From Pseudomonas haemolytica (GTDB lineage Bacteria; Pseudomonadota; Gammaproteobacteria; Pseudomonadales; Pseudomonadaceae), in the NCBI RefSeq assembly GCF_009659625.1, contig NZ_VOIW01000007.1:372001-436000 (forward strand): a stretch of DNA of 64,000 bases, read 5' to 3'. The notes beneath the pieces were generated by a model that was given only the letters and a program-made list of their open reading frames with translations, was not told the origin of the DNA and made no database searches. Numbering within the stretch: position 1 is the stretch's first letter; each line of letters begins with the position of its first letter. Below, piece by piece: positions 44,589 to 53,867 of the stretch. Made by a program: the position numbers and the translations under genes.

Positions 44589-45808
44589 CGCCGCAGATCG
44601 AGGTCATCTACCGCAGCGAATCACGCCGCGTCCTCGCGACGCTGATTCGTGTGCTGGGTGATTTCGACCTGGCCGAGGAGGCGTTGCACGAGGCGTTTTT
44701 CGTCGCCGTGCAGCGCTGGCCCCAGGACGGCATTCCGGCTAACCCACGCGCATGGCTGGTGTCGACCGGCCGCTTCAAAGCCATCGACCGCCTGCGTCGC
44801 CAGGCGCGGTTTACCCCGTTGCTGCAAGAGCAGGCCGACACACTGGAAGCGGCGCAGTGGAGTGATGAAGACGTGGAAGACGACCGCCTGCGCCTGATCT
44901 TTACCTGCTGCCACCCGGCGCTGGCGCCCGACGCCCAGGCGGCGCTGACCCTGCGTGAGATCTGCGACCTGAGCACCGAGGCCATCGCCCACGCCTTCCT
45001 CGCCACGCCCACCACCATCGCTCAGCGCATCGTGCGTGCCAAGGGCAAGATCCGTGAAGCGAAAATCCCCTATCAAGTGCCGTCCCGGGCCGAACTGCCC
45101 GAGCGCCTGGACAGCGTACTGCGCGTGATTTACCTGGTGTTCAACGAGGGCTACTCGGCCTCCAGGGGCGCCGATCTCACCCGCGAAGACTTGACCCTTG
45201 AGGCCATTCGCCTGGGCCGCTTGTTGATGGAATTGCTGCCAGAGCCGGAAGTCATGGGCTTGCTGGCGTTGATGCTGCTGCACGAATCCCGTCGACCGGC
45301 ACGCACCTCGGCCAGCGGCGAACTGGTGCTGCTGGATGCCCAGGATCGTGGGCTATGGGATACGTCCTTGATAACTGAAGGCTGTGCGTTGGTGGAGCAG
45401 GCGCTGACTACGCGGCGTTTCGGCCCCTATTGCCTGCAAGCGGCGATTGCGGCGGTGCACGCCGAGGCGCCGAGCGCAGAGGCGACTGATTGGCGGCAGA
45501 TTGTCGGGCTTTACGATGTGTTGCTCAGGGCCATGCCGTCGCCGGTGATCGAGCTGAACCGTGCGGTAGCGGTGGCGATGGAGCAGGGGCCGGCGTCGGG
45601 GTTGGCGTTGGTGGACAGCATTTTGCAACGCGGTGAGTTGCAGGATTACCACTTGGCGCATTCGGCGCGCGGGGAGTTTTGTCGGCAGTTGGGGCACGTT
45701 GATGAGGCACGGGGAGCTTATGAAAAAGCCCTGTCCCTGACCCAGCAAACCCCGGAAAAACGTTTTCTCGAACGACGCCTGAGCGAACTCAAATCCCCCA
45801 GACAATGA
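44585..45808 (+). CDS. ECF42-type RNA polymerase sigma factor
   Basis: 407 residues: sigma region 2 (about 5-70; LGDFDLAEEALHEAFFVAVQRWP), region 4 (about 110-165; CDLSTEAIAHAFLATPTTIAQRIVRAKGKI), then a 200-residue C-terminal extension with YLVFNEGYSAS and TPR-like helices, as in ECF42 factors. The extension replaces an anti-sigma factor in this group. No ATG fits; TTG at 44585 overlaps the upstream stop (TTGA) and gives LTPQIEVIYRSESRR. Confidence 0.88.
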   Translation: MTPQIEVIYRSESRRVLATLIRVLGDFDLAEEALHEAFFVAVQRWPQDGIPANPRAWLVSTGRFKAIDRLRRQARFTPLLQEQADTLEAAQWSDEDVEDDRLRLIFTCCHPALAPDAQAALTLREICDLSTEAIAHAFLATPTTIAQRIVRAKGKIREAKIPYQVPSRAELPERLDSVLRVIYLVFNEGYSASRGADLTREDLTLEAIRLGRLLMELLPEPEVMGLLALMLLHESRRPARTSASGELVLLDAQDRGLWDTSLITEGCALVEQALTTRRFGPYCLQAAIAAVHAEAPSAEATDWRQIVGLYDVLLRAMPSPVIELNRAVAVAMEQGPASGLALVDSILQRGELQDYHLAHSARGEFCRQLGHVDEARGAYEKALSLTQQTPEKRFLERRLSELKSPRQ

Positions 45809-45817
45809 AGCTCAAAA

Positions 45818-45905
45818 TGTGGGAGGGGGCTTGCTCCCGATTGCGGTGTGTCAGGTAAAGATTAGCTGACTGACACTCAGCCATCGGGAGCAAGCCCCCT
45901 CCCAC
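45818..45905. repeat. REPIN
   Basis: Inverted REP pair, ten bases after the sigma factor stop and before the convergent LysR gene. Confidence 0.9.
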
Positions 45906-45931
45906 ATTTTGACCTCATTGTTCTAACTGGC

Positions 45932-46786
45932 TCACTCGAGCATCTGCCCCAACAGCCAACTCCCCGCCGGCCCTGGCGGTTGTTGCCGCGACCACAAGGC
46001 ATCCACCGTCACCGAGCGCGGCCAGCCACGCACCGTCAGCTCCTGCAGGCTGCCATTGCCAAAACGCTCCGCCAGCCAGCGTGGCAGCGGCGCCCAACCG
46101 AAACCCAACTGCGCCATTTCCATCAGCATCAGGTAGCTGGCTGCCGACCAGACCCGCCCAGCTGCACGGTTGTCGTAGGGCTTGACGATGCTCGCCAGGC
46201 GCAATTCACGATGGTGTTTCAAGGCCTGCTGGTCGACCTTTTCCAGCTTGGCCAAGGCATGTTGCGGCGACACGAACAAGGCGGTTTCCGTGCGCTCCTG
46301 GACTGGCGAATGGTTCAGGTCCGGCGGGTACACGTCCTGCTGTTCGATCAATGCAATTTGCGCCCGGCCGCTTTGCAAGAGGTCGATCAGGTCATCGGAT
46401 TCGGCAATCAGCCATTCCAGTTCCAGGTCCGGGTAGCGTTCGGCGAACGCCGTGATTGCAGTTTCGAAACGCTGCGACTGATAGGTGTCCGACATGGCGA
46501 TTGTCAGCTTTGGCTCCAACCCCTGAGACAACTGGCTCGCCGTCAATTCAAAACGGCTGCTGGCCTCCAGCACCTGTTCGGCGCGTTGCAGCAACACATA
46601 GCCCGCCGGGGTCAAAGTAGGTTTGCGGCTGCTGCGGTCAAACAGCACCACGTCCAAGTCAATCTCAAGGCTGGCCACCGCCGCGCTGACGGTGGACTGG
46701 CTCTTGCCCAGCTTGCGTGCCGCGGCGGAAAACGAGCCTTGGGTGGCAGCCTGGACAAACGCCTGGAGCACTTCATGGGAGGCCAT
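45932..46786 (-). CDS. LysR-family regulator divergent from PACE efflux gene
   Basis: 284 residues. HTH QGSFSAAARKLGKSQSTVSAAVASLE (about 16-41) and LysR substrate domain. Divergent from the PACE transporter 88 bases away, with an inverted repeat between them, so it probably controls that efflux gene. Confidence 0.88.
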   Translation of the reverse strand: MASHEVLQAFVQAATQGSFSAAARKLGKSQSTVSAAVASLEIDLDVVLFDRSSRKPTLTPAGYVLLQRAEQVLEASSRFELTASQLSQGLEPKLTIAMSDTYQSQRFETAITAFAERYPDLELEWLIAESDDLIDLLQSGRAQIALIEQQDVYPPDLNHSPVQERTETALFVSPQHALAKLEKVDQQALKHHRELRLASIVKPYDNRAAGRVWSAASYLMLMEMAQLGFGWAPLPRWLAERFGNGSLQELTVRGWPRSVTVDALWSRQQPPGPAGSWLLGQMLE

Positions 46787-46793
46787 GACTATC

Positions 46794-46836
46794 GCCTTTA
46801 TCGATGGTTATTGGTTATGAAGTATCGATTAAAGGC
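46794..46836. promoter_or_regulatory. inverted repeat in the LysR/PACE intergenic region
   Basis: Arms GCCTTTATCGAT (46794-46805) and ATCGATTAAAGGC (46824-46836), equal except for one extra T, with an 18-base spacer. Likely operator for the LysR protein. Confidence 0.6.
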
Positions 46837-46874
46837 ATGATCATGGCAACCATCGTCACTCACGGAGCCGGGTC

Positions 46875-47312
46875 ATGACCCCTACCAAATCCATTACTGA
46901 ACGTTTTCTCCAAGCCCTCGGTTTCGAAGGGCTGGCCTTGTTGATCTGTACGCCGCTGCTGGTGTGGATTACCGGCAGGCCGGCGCTGGAGATGGGCGTA
47001 GTGACCTTGGGCATCAGCCTGCTGGCACTGAGTTGGAACGTTATTTTCAACAGCCTGTTCGACCGCCTCAAAATACGCCTGCAACTGGCCAACGGTGGTT
47101 GGACCCGTGTGCTGCACGCGCTGCTGTTCGAAGGCGGCCTGATTCTGCTGGCGGTGCCGTTGATTGCGGCCTTGATGAAGATCAGCCTGTTGGAGGCCTT
47201 CATCCTCGATATCGGCGTGCTGTTGTTCTTCCTGCCGTACACCTATGTGTACCACTGGGGTTATGACGTATTGCGCGAAAAAATCGCCGACAAAACCCCC
47301 GTCACCCTGTAG
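46875..47312 (+). CDS. PACE-family multidrug efflux transporter
   Basis: 145 residues with four membrane helices in two tandem bacterial transmembrane-pair units, as in AceI. RFLQALGFEGLALLICTPLL carries the membrane-embedded Glu expected for proton coupling, and the second unit repeats it in RVLHALLFEGGLILLAVPL. Expected to export biocides such as chlorhexidine or other compounds; substrates unknown. Confidence 0.9.
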   Translation: MTPTKSITERFLQALGFEGLALLICTPLLVWITGRPALEMGVVTLGISLLALSWNVIFNSLFDRLKIRLQLANGGWTRVLHALLFEGGLILLAVPLIAALMKISLLEAFILDIGVLLFFLPYTYVYHWGYDVLREKIADKTPVTL

Positions 47313-47324
47313 GCGTGCATCGCT

Positions 47325-47488
47325 TACAGGAACATCCCACCCGACGCCTCGATCCGCTGGCCGGTGATCCAGTTACTGCCATCGGCCAGCAAGGTCGAAA
47401 TCGCGCCGCCAATGTCGTCCGGCAAACCAGCAAAGCCCACCTCAGCGGCGCGCCGGGGCTACAAGAAGCGCTTGAAGGCCATGGCCGG
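47325..47488 (-). pseudogene. short-chain dehydrogenase, C-terminal remnant
   Basis: Minus-strand reading ends LPDDIGGAISTLLADGSNWI followed by TGQRIEASGGMFL and TAA, the standard SDR C-terminus. Upstream an in-frame TAG (about 47461) and loss of all N-terminal motifs show only about 45 codons remain. Wedged between PACE and pit. Confidence 0.72.
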
Positions 47489-47510
47489 GCTCTTTAATCA
47501 CCGTGCTGTG

Positions 47511-49127
47511 TCAGAACAATTGGGTGAACAGCCAGTAGAGGCTGCCCGAGAGCACAATCGCCGCCGGCAAGGTCAACACCCACGCCATCAGCAAATTGCG
47601 GATGGTCTTCATCTGCAAGCCACCGCCATTGGCCACCATGGTCCCGGCCACGCCCGAGGATAATACGTGGGTGGTCGACACCGGCAGGCCAAACATGTCC
47701 GCCGCGCCGATGGTCAGCATCGCTACCGTCTCGGCCGAGGCGCCTTGGGCGTAGGTCAGGTGGGTCTTGCCGATCTTCTCGCCCACCGTCACCACGATGC
47801 GCTTCCAGCCGACCATGGTGCCCAGGCCGAGGGCGATGGCCACGGCGATCTTCACCCAAAGCGGGATAAAGCGCGTGGCGTTGTCGATCTGTTGCTTGAA
47901 CAGTTGCAGCTTGTCTTGGGTGTCGGCGTCGAAGTTGCCGACCTTGTCCTTGTCCATCAAGCGAATGGTTTCGCTGGTCAGGTACATGTCGTTACGCACG
48001 TTGCCGACGGCCTCGGCTGGCACGGCCGCGAGAGAGCCATAGCTTTTCACTTCTTCGCCGATATGGCCGGTGATGGCCGCGAGGGCAGGCACCAGCTCGG
48101 GCGTGGCTTCCTTGGTGCGTACGTAGGTGGACAAGAGTGCCCGTGAATCACTCGGTGCAGGCTGCGGTGCAGACTTTACCAACGCGGCCTGGGTGACTTG
48201 CGCCACCGCCGCAAACTGCAGCGACTGGTCAGCGGGCATGGTGCGGTTCAGCGCATAGGCCATCGGCAAAGTGCCCACCAGAATCAGCATGATCAGGCCC
48301 ATGCCTTTTTGCCCATCGTTGGAACCGTGGGCGAATGACACACCGGTGCAGGTGACGATCAGCATGCCGCGAATCCACCAGGGCGGTGGCGTGTCGCCTT
48401 TCGGTGCCTTGTACAGCGCACGGTTTTTGACAAAGGCGCGCAGGGCCAGCAACAGCAAGGCGGCAAATGCAAAGCCGATCAGCGGTGACAGCAGCAAGGC
48501 ATAACCGATCTTGATCGCCTGGCTCCAATCCACACCGCTGGTGCCGTCACGCCCATGCATCAAGGCATTGGCCACGCCGACGCCGATGATCGAGCCGATC
48601 AGGGTGTGGGATGACGACGCCGGCAGCCCCAGCCACCAAGTGCCGAGATTCCACAAGATCGCGGCGATCAGCAAGGCGAAGATCATGGCGAAACCCGCCG
48701 ATGAACCCACCTGCAAAATCAGCTCCACCGGCAGCAGAGCAATAATGCCGAACGCCACCGCGCCACTGGAAAGCAACACCCCGAGAAAGTTGAAAAAGCC
48801 CGACCACACCACCGCAAAATGTGGCGGCAGCGAGTTGGTGTAGATCACCGTCGCGACCGCGTTGGCGGTGTCGTGGAAGCCGTTGACGAACTCGAAGCCC
48901 AAGGCGATCAACAACGCTACGCCCAGCAACAGGAATGGCGTCCAGGTGGTGAGCTGGGCGCCCATTTCGTGCATGTCGTGCATCAGGCTGTAGGCGGTGA
49001 ACAACAGGCCCATGGCGAGTACGGCGAAGAACATGATCACCGTCAACAGGCCGGGTTTTGTGTCTAGCCGGGGTTTGGGGCCCGCGGATGAAGCGTGAGT
49101 GGAGGCAGTCAGGGAAGGGGTGGCCAT
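47511..49127 (-). CDS. pit: PiT-family inorganic phosphate transporter
   Basis: 538-residue low-affinity phosphate/metal-phosphate:H+ symporter. The family repeat occurs twice: GFEFVNGFHDTANAVATVIYT near the N-terminus and AHGSNDGQKGMGLIML in the middle, plus SSSHTLIGSIIG and STTHVLSSGVAG. About ten helices and a cytoplasmic loop of about 130 residues (330-450). No Pho box was found upstream, consistent with constitutive expression. Confidence 0.93.
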   Translation of the reverse strand: MATPSLTASTHASSAGPKPRLDTKPGLLTVIMFFAVLAMGLLFTAYSLMHDMHEMGAQLTTWTPFLLLGVALLIALGFEFVNGFHDTANAVATVIYTNSLPPHFAVVWSGFFNFLGVLLSSGAVAFGIIALLPVELILQVGSSAGFAMIFALLIAAILWNLGTWWLGLPASSSHTLIGSIIGVGVANALMHGRDGTSGVDWSQAIKIGYALLLSPLIGFAFAALLLLALRAFVKNRALYKAPKGDTPPPWWIRGMLIVTCTGVSFAHGSNDGQKGMGLIMLILVGTLPMAYALNRTMPADQSLQFAAVAQVTQAALVKSAPQPAPSDSRALLSTYVRTKEATPELVPALAAITGHIGEEVKSYGSLAAVPAEAVGNVRNDMYLTSETIRLMDKDKVGNFDADTQDKLQLFKQQIDNATRFIPLWVKIAVAIALGLGTMVGWKRIVVTVGEKIGKTHLTYAQGASAETVAMLTIGAADMFGLPVSTTHVLSSGVAGTMVANGGGLQMKTIRNLLMAWVLTLPAAIVLSGSLYWLFTQLF

Positions 49128-49252
49128 GCCGGAGCATCCAGTGTGAGGAGGATGGCCTTGATGATCATTGCAGAATGTTACAGAGATGCTGCGACAGATC
49201 AGTGTTTTAGACGTTGAGCGTGCCGCTGGTCTCCAAAACAGTGAAGAACCAA

Positions 49253-49341
49253 TGTGGGAGGGGGCTTGCTCCCGATAGCGGTGGATCAGTCAGAATATTC
49301 TTGACTGACCTACCGCTATCGGGAGCAAGCCCCCTCCCACA
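49253..49341. repeat. REPIN
   Basis: Inverted REP pair with an inner symmetric loop (GGATCAGTCAGAATATTCTTGACTGA). It fills most of the gap between pit and the CorA-family gene. Confidence 0.9.
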
Positions 49342-49360
49342 TTTTGAGTGCATTTCAAAG

Positions 49361-50383
49361 TTAGTAGTCTTTGCGTTTTCGGAAGGCCCACCGCCCGGCA
49401 ATCAAGGTAAAGGTCGCGACCAGCGCCACCAATATCCAGAAGCCTTCCGGGTCTTGGGACAGTGGCACCCCACCCACGTTCATGCCAAAAAAGCCGGCAA
49501 TGATGTTGATCGGTAACGCCAGCACCGTCACCACCGTAAGGGTGAACAACGTGCGGTTGCTTTGTTCATTGAGGTTGGCGGCGATCTCTTCCTGCAATAG
49601 CTTGATGCGTTCGCCCAGGGCCGTCAGGTCGTTGATGATCAGGGCAAATTCCTCGGTGGATTTGCGCAGTTCTTTCACGTCTTCCTTTTGCAGCCATTGC
49701 GGCGGGCGATTGAGCAGGCGCAGCAGTGAGCCCGGCTCCAGCGCCAGCAGGCGTTGCAGGCGCACCAGCACACGGCGTGCGGCGCCCAGTTCGGCGCGGT
49801 TGGTGGACAGGCGTGAAGACAGCAACTGGTCTTCGATATGGTCGACGCTGAGACTGGTCTTGCGCACGATCTGCGTCAGCACTTCGCCCTGGTCACGCAG
49901 CAGGTGTACCAGCAACTCCAGGGGCGAGCGAAAGTGTTCACCGGCCTTCACCGACGAGCGCAGTTTGTCCACCGAGTGCAACGGTTGCAGGCGCGCACTC
50001 ACCAGCAAACGGCTGCGGGCGCACACCCACAGCGTGGAAATATCCGACGAAACCATGCTGCTGAAGTTGAACACCACGTCGTTGACCACCGCCAGCAAGG
50101 CCGAATCGACATGTTCAATCCGCGTGGACCGCGAGCCTTCATGCAGCGCTTCGAAAAACTCGTCCGGCAGCGACAGGTGCGCCTGCATCCAACGCTCGCA
50201 CGCGGCGTGGGCCAGGTTCAGGTGCAGCCACAGGAATTCCTCCGGGTCTTGCGGTTGCTGCAAGGCGGCGAGGGCCGTGGCTGAATCAATCTGCTGCCCT
50301 TTTTCGCCCGGGCGAAAACGAAAACCGTAAAGCAGGCCAAACAGGTCGGGATCCTGATGGGCGTGGTCGATGCTGTGGTTCAT
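49361..50383 (-). CDS. zntB: CorA-family transporter, ZntB-like
   Basis: 340 residues: large N-terminal cytoplasmic domain, then two C-terminal helices, the first ending in FFGMNVGGVP with the GMN signature. The MNV form and short positive C-terminus (RKRKDY) favour ZntB zinc transport over magnesium transport by CorA; ion choice is inferred. Confidence 0.87.
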   Translation of the reverse strand: MNHSIDHAHQDPDLFGLLYGFRFRPGEKGQQIDSATALAALQQPQDPEEFLWLHLNLAHAACERWMQAHLSLPDEFFEALHEGSRSTRIEHVDSALLAVVNDVVFNFSSMVSSDISTLWVCARSRLLVSARLQPLHSVDKLRSSVKAGEHFRSPLELLVHLLRDQGEVLTQIVRKTSLSVDHIEDQLLSSRLSTNRAELGAARRVLVRLQRLLALEPGSLLRLLNRPPQWLQKEDVKELRKSTEEFALIINDLTALGERIKLLQEEIAANLNEQSNRTLFTLTVVTVLALPINIIAGFFGMNVGGVPLSQDPEGFWILVALVATFTLIAGRWAFRKRKDY

Positions 50384-50482
50384 AGCGGCTCGCAGTGAAA
50401 GGACCTGTAGGGCGTTTCACAGGTCGTATGGCGAATCATTGCAAGGCGGGATGACGGTCAGGTGACGGTTTGATGATGGCCA

Positions 50483-50522
50483 TAAAAAAACGCGCCACCG
50501 GGGCAGGTGGCGCGTTTTTTTG
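50483..50522. terminator. bidirectional-looking terminator after PepSY gene
   Basis: CGCGCCACC / GGTGGCGCG stem with A7 on the left and T7 on the right. Ends the PepSY gene on the minus strand. Confidence 0.9.
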
Positions 50523-50532
50523 GAAGTTCGAC

Positions 50533-50841
50533 TCAAGTATCGAGCTTGTCTTCCAGCACGGCGCCGGTCTTGGCGTCGAGCTTGACTTCAAACTTCTTGT
50601 TGGCGGTGTCAGTCAGTTCAACTTCGTAAACCAGTACGCCGCTGTTGTTGTGGTCCAGCTCGGTGTCGTTGATCGTCGCACCGGCGTGTTTGGCCAAGGC
50701 GGCTGCGTTAAGTTTTTCGAAAGGCATCACGGCGCCGGACTTGAGCAGGCCCTCGATCTGATCCGGACGAACATCCGCCTGGGCCAGGCCAGCAGTCAGG
50801 GTCAGGGCAGCGGCGGCGAACAGGGCAGTCAGGGTTTTCAT
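50533..50841 (-). CDS. secreted PepSY-domain protein
   Basis: 102 residues. Signal peptide to about residue 22 (LTAGLAQA), then one PepSY domain: LKSGAVMPFEKLNAAALAKHAG, YEVELTDTANKKFEVKLDAKTGAVL. Periplasmic; such proteins may inhibit proteases or bind sensors. Single gene. Confidence 0.9.
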   Translation of the reverse strand: MKTLTALFAAAALTLTAGLAQADVRPDQIEGLLKSGAVMPFEKLNAAALAKHAGATINDTELDHNNSGVLVYEVELTDTANKKFEVKLDAKTGAVLEDKLDT

Positions 50842-50995
50842 AGTGTTTCCTTCTCGGGGTGATCTGTTTAAGTGGCCTCAGGTTATCCCGCGCAACTTAA
50901 CTCACCCTTAATTATTTCAATCAGTTGCGCAGTTTGTTCAATCCGCGATAGGTGCGGGATTTCATGCTGAGGGCTCACCAAAAAAGGAGACTCGG

Positions 50996-51858
50996 ATGAA
51001 ACGGTTAGTCAGTTGGCTCTATGCACCTGCATTCCTGCTGGGGTTTATCGGATGGGGGCTCTACCAGCCCCGATGGTTGCTGGTGATATTCGCGGCAGCG
51101 GTGGCGGTGTCGTTTCTAACGGAACAATGGCTGCCCTACGAGCCGCAGTGGAATCGCAGCCTGGGCGATCGTCGGCGCGACACTTTGCATGCGTTGGTCA
51201 ATGAAAGCCTGAATGCCCTGGGCTTGTTGGTCCTGCCGGGCTCACGGCGTTGTTGGCGTTCGAGGGCATCTGGCCGCGAGGCTGGCCGCTGTGGGAGCAG
51301 TTGTTGATGGCCGTCTTCCTGGCGGATGCCGGTATCACCTTGATGCATTACGCCAGCCACCGCCTCGCGCCTCTGTGGCGTTTGCATGCGGTGCACCACA
51401 GCGTGCAGCGGCTTTATGGTTTCAATGGGTTGATGAAGCATCCGTTGCACCAGATGCTGGAAGCGACGGCGGGTCTGTTGCCGTTGATCCTGCTGGGGAT
51501 CCCGTTGGAGGTTGCGCAGTTGCTGGCCCTGGCCATCGCCATTCAATTGCTGCTGCAACATTCCAATGTGGATATGCGCCTGGGGCCGCTGCGCTGGGTG
51601 TTCGCCTGGGCGCCGGTGCATCGGTTCCACCATATGAAATATGGACGCGCCGGGGATGTGAATTTCGGCTTGTTCTTCAACCTGTGGGATTGGCTGTTGG
51701 GCACGGCGTTTTATCGCGATGGCTATCGTATGGGGCCAGGTGACTTAGGGATTGGCAGTCGCCCGGATTTCCCCGTGGAATATGCAGCACAACTGCGTGA
51801 TCCGTTCATCTCGGTTCGTACGACCAAGGAGCCGGCTTTACCAGGCGATCTACGCTAG
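50996..51858 (+). pseudogene. sterol-desaturase/fatty-acid-hydroxylase family gene with frameshift
   Basis: Two frames together encode a complete membrane di-iron hydroxylase. The first gives MKRLVSWLYAPAFLLGFIGW to LVLPG; the second continues LTALLAFEGIW onward with histidine clusters HYASH, HAVHHS and HRFHH. Adding one G to the GGG run at 51238-51240 restores a single 288-residue frame. All iron ligands remain, so this is either a very recent inactivation, a phase-variable tract or a sequencing error. Confidence 0.82.
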
Positions 51859-52515
51859 GAACTGCACCTGCAGTTGGCGCAAGGACGCGCCCGCTGTCAC
51901 GCCGAATAATTGCTTCATGGTCCGCGAAAAGTGCGCCGAATCGGCAAAGCCCGCGCCGTGGGCCGCCTCGGTCAACGTACTGCCGGCAAGGGCCAGTTGC
52001 AGGGCGATGCGCAACCGCCGCCACAGCACCAGCCGGCGCACGGGGAGACCGAGTTGATCGGTGAACAGGCGCTCCAGTTGGCTCAATGACAGATGCGCCG
52101 CCGCGGCCAACGCCTGCGCCGATACTTTGCCGCCCAAGTGTCGGTCGAGGGTGGCCAGTGCGCGTTCGATTCGTGGGTCGTCAAGGCGTCGTCGGGGTAG
52201 CGTGTGCAGGGCCTGTGGGGATAGCTCGCCGTCTACCAGCAGTTGTTGCAACGGTTCGGTATCAAAGACCATCGGCTCGGCGTACAGCACCCACACCTCA
52301 CCCTCGGTCTCTAGGATGGCGTGGCTGTGACGCGAAGGAATAAACAGGCGATGGGCCGTGGTGACATGACCATCAAGGCTGACCGTGATCGGCGCGTGGG
52401 GGGACAACATCAATTGGTGCGCGTAGTGCGCATGGGGCGCGGTGCGCCCCAGCTCACCGAGGATCAGCCCGTAGTCACGCCCCAACCACAGGCGGCCCGA
52501 CCATTCGGGCTTCAC
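51850..52515 (-). CDS. AraC-family regulator
   Basis: 221 residues. N-terminal cupin-like domain with HAHYAHQLMLSPHAP (possible metal ligands) and C-terminal double HTH (SLSQLERLFTDQLGLPVRRLVLW; LTEAAHGAGFADSAHFSRTMK). Its 3' end overlaps the desaturase gene end by nine bases; it may regulate that gene or glpQ. Confidence 0.88.
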   Translation of the reverse strand: MKPEWSGRLWLGRDYGLILGELGRTAPHAHYAHQLMLSPHAPITVSLDGHVTTAHRLFIPSRHSHAILETEGEVWVLYAEPMVFDTEPLQQLLVDGELSPQALHTLPRRRLDDPRIERALATLDRHLGGKVSAQALAAAAHLSLSQLERLFTDQLGLPVRRLVLWRRLRIALQLALAGSTLTEAAHGAGFADSAHFSRTMKQLFGVTAGASLRQLQVQFLA

Positions 52516-53667
52516 TCAGTACTTATGGTCGCTGAGCAGATCCTGCACGCTGGACGACGGCCAGCGCTTGTAGAACTTCAGCAGTTCGGCGGCGCGATTG
52601 GTGAAGATACCGTCGACGCCAGCCTTCATCACTTTCTCGAAGTCCACCGGCTCATCAACGGTGTATACGTGCACCAGCATGCCCTTGTCGTGGGTCAGCT
52701 TGTTCATTTCAGGTTTCACCAGGTCTGAATAGCTCTGGTCACCATGGTCGGTCAGCTCAGCCGACGGGCCGGTGCCGATGGCGCCCAGGCTCTTGGCTTG
52801 GTCGACCCATTTTTCGAACTCGGCCGCGTCTTTCGGCTCTTGCTTGGCGTAGTAGGCGGCCTTGGTCGGCTCGCCGGACTCAGCGAAGGTCACTTTGGAC
52901 TTCGGTTCGATGCTGCCTTCGCCAACCCACAACAACAGGATCTTCGGCGTGTTCGGCATTTCATTCTGCAGCTCTTTGAGGCTGGCAACCTCGAAGGTTT
53001 GCAGTACCACGCGGCCCTTGCCTTGGCCGACGCCGGTGTTGCTCTTGCCCAACTTGGAACCGGCGGAGCTTAACCAGCCCTTGTCCAGCAGCTTGTTTTT
53101 CAGGTCGGCTTCGATACCCGGGAATTGCTTGGGCTCCTTGGTCTCGATGTACAGGCCGGGTTTGTGCTGTGGGTTGCCTTCGGCGATCTTGATGATGTCG
53201 TCCAGGCTCTGGATTTTCAGGCCGACGAAGCCTGGACGCGCACGGTCCGGGTAGGCGGCGTTGAACCAGCTGCCGGCGTCGAGGCTTTGCAGTTCTTTCC
53301 AGGTGAACTCGTTGGCCGGGGCGTCCTTGCGCTCTGGGAACTTGGTGGCCACGTCGGTGGTGCGCTGCAGGTTGTTGTCGTGCAGGGCAAACAGCACGCC
53401 GTCCTTGCTGCGTTGCAGGTCCAGTTCCAGGTAGTCGGCGCCCAGGTCGCGTGCGACCTTGTAAGCGGCGGCGGTGGACTCCGGTGCATCGTAGGAGGCG
53501 CCACGGTGAGCGATCACGGCAGGGTAGGGGATGCCTTCGTTTGTCGCCAATTCAGCCGGGCTGATCGGATCGGCAGCCTGTGCGGGGCCAACACCGAGCA
53601 TCAGCGCCAGCAGCAAGGCACTCCCTATAGTGGCGGGCACCGGGCCGTTGGTAAACGTGACAGGCAT
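52516..53667 (-). CDS. glpQ: periplasmic glycerophosphodiester phosphodiesterase
   Basis: Releases glycerol-3-phosphate from deacylated phospholipids; 383 residues. Signal peptide to about 31 (VGPAQA). Catalytic and metal residues: HRGASYDAPESTAAAY, DYLELDLQRSKDGVLFALHD, and YIETKEPKQFPG. Directly upstream of the AraC gene (no gap), possibly co-transcribed. Confidence 0.93.
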   Translation of the reverse strand: MPVTFTNGPVPATIGSALLLALMLGVGPAQAADPISPAELATNEGIPYPAVIAHRGASYDAPESTAAAYKVARDLGADYLELDLQRSKDGVLFALHDNNLQRTTDVATKFPERKDAPANEFTWKELQSLDAGSWFNAAYPDRARPGFVGLKIQSLDDIIKIAEGNPQHKPGLYIETKEPKQFPGIEADLKNKLLDKGWLSSAGSKLGKSNTGVGQGKGRVVLQTFEVASLKELQNEMPNTPKILLLWVGEGSIEPKSKVTFAESGEPTKAAYYAKQEPKDAAEFEKWVDQAKSLGAIGTGPSAELTDHGDQSYSDLVKPEMNKLTHDKGMLVHVYTVDEPVDFEKVMKAGVDGIFTNRAAELLKFYKRWPSSSVQDLLSDHKY

Positions 53668-53867
53668 ATGCGAAGTCCTTTCGTGGAGGTAGCTTTGAGA
53701 AGGCCTCCTTTTTAACAATTGATTGCGAAAGGCGCTATCACCAAACCGACATTAACGTGCGTACGGGCCAATTTTGTCGGTTTTTTTGTGGTGCATTGCA
53801 GTATTCTTGCTCGTAGCTGCCCCGTTAGAGGGCAGTATTTTTTGCCACGCGTGTAAACCATCTTTCC

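Noticed and set aside
49128-49250. Pho box upstream of pit
   Set aside because: CTGT elements occur 14 bases apart rather than the 11 required, and PiT transporters are usually not PhoB-controlled.
6991-49341. Repeated palindromes as a CRISPR array
   Set aside because: Copies are kilobases apart, occur singly or as inverted pairs, and no cas genes are present.
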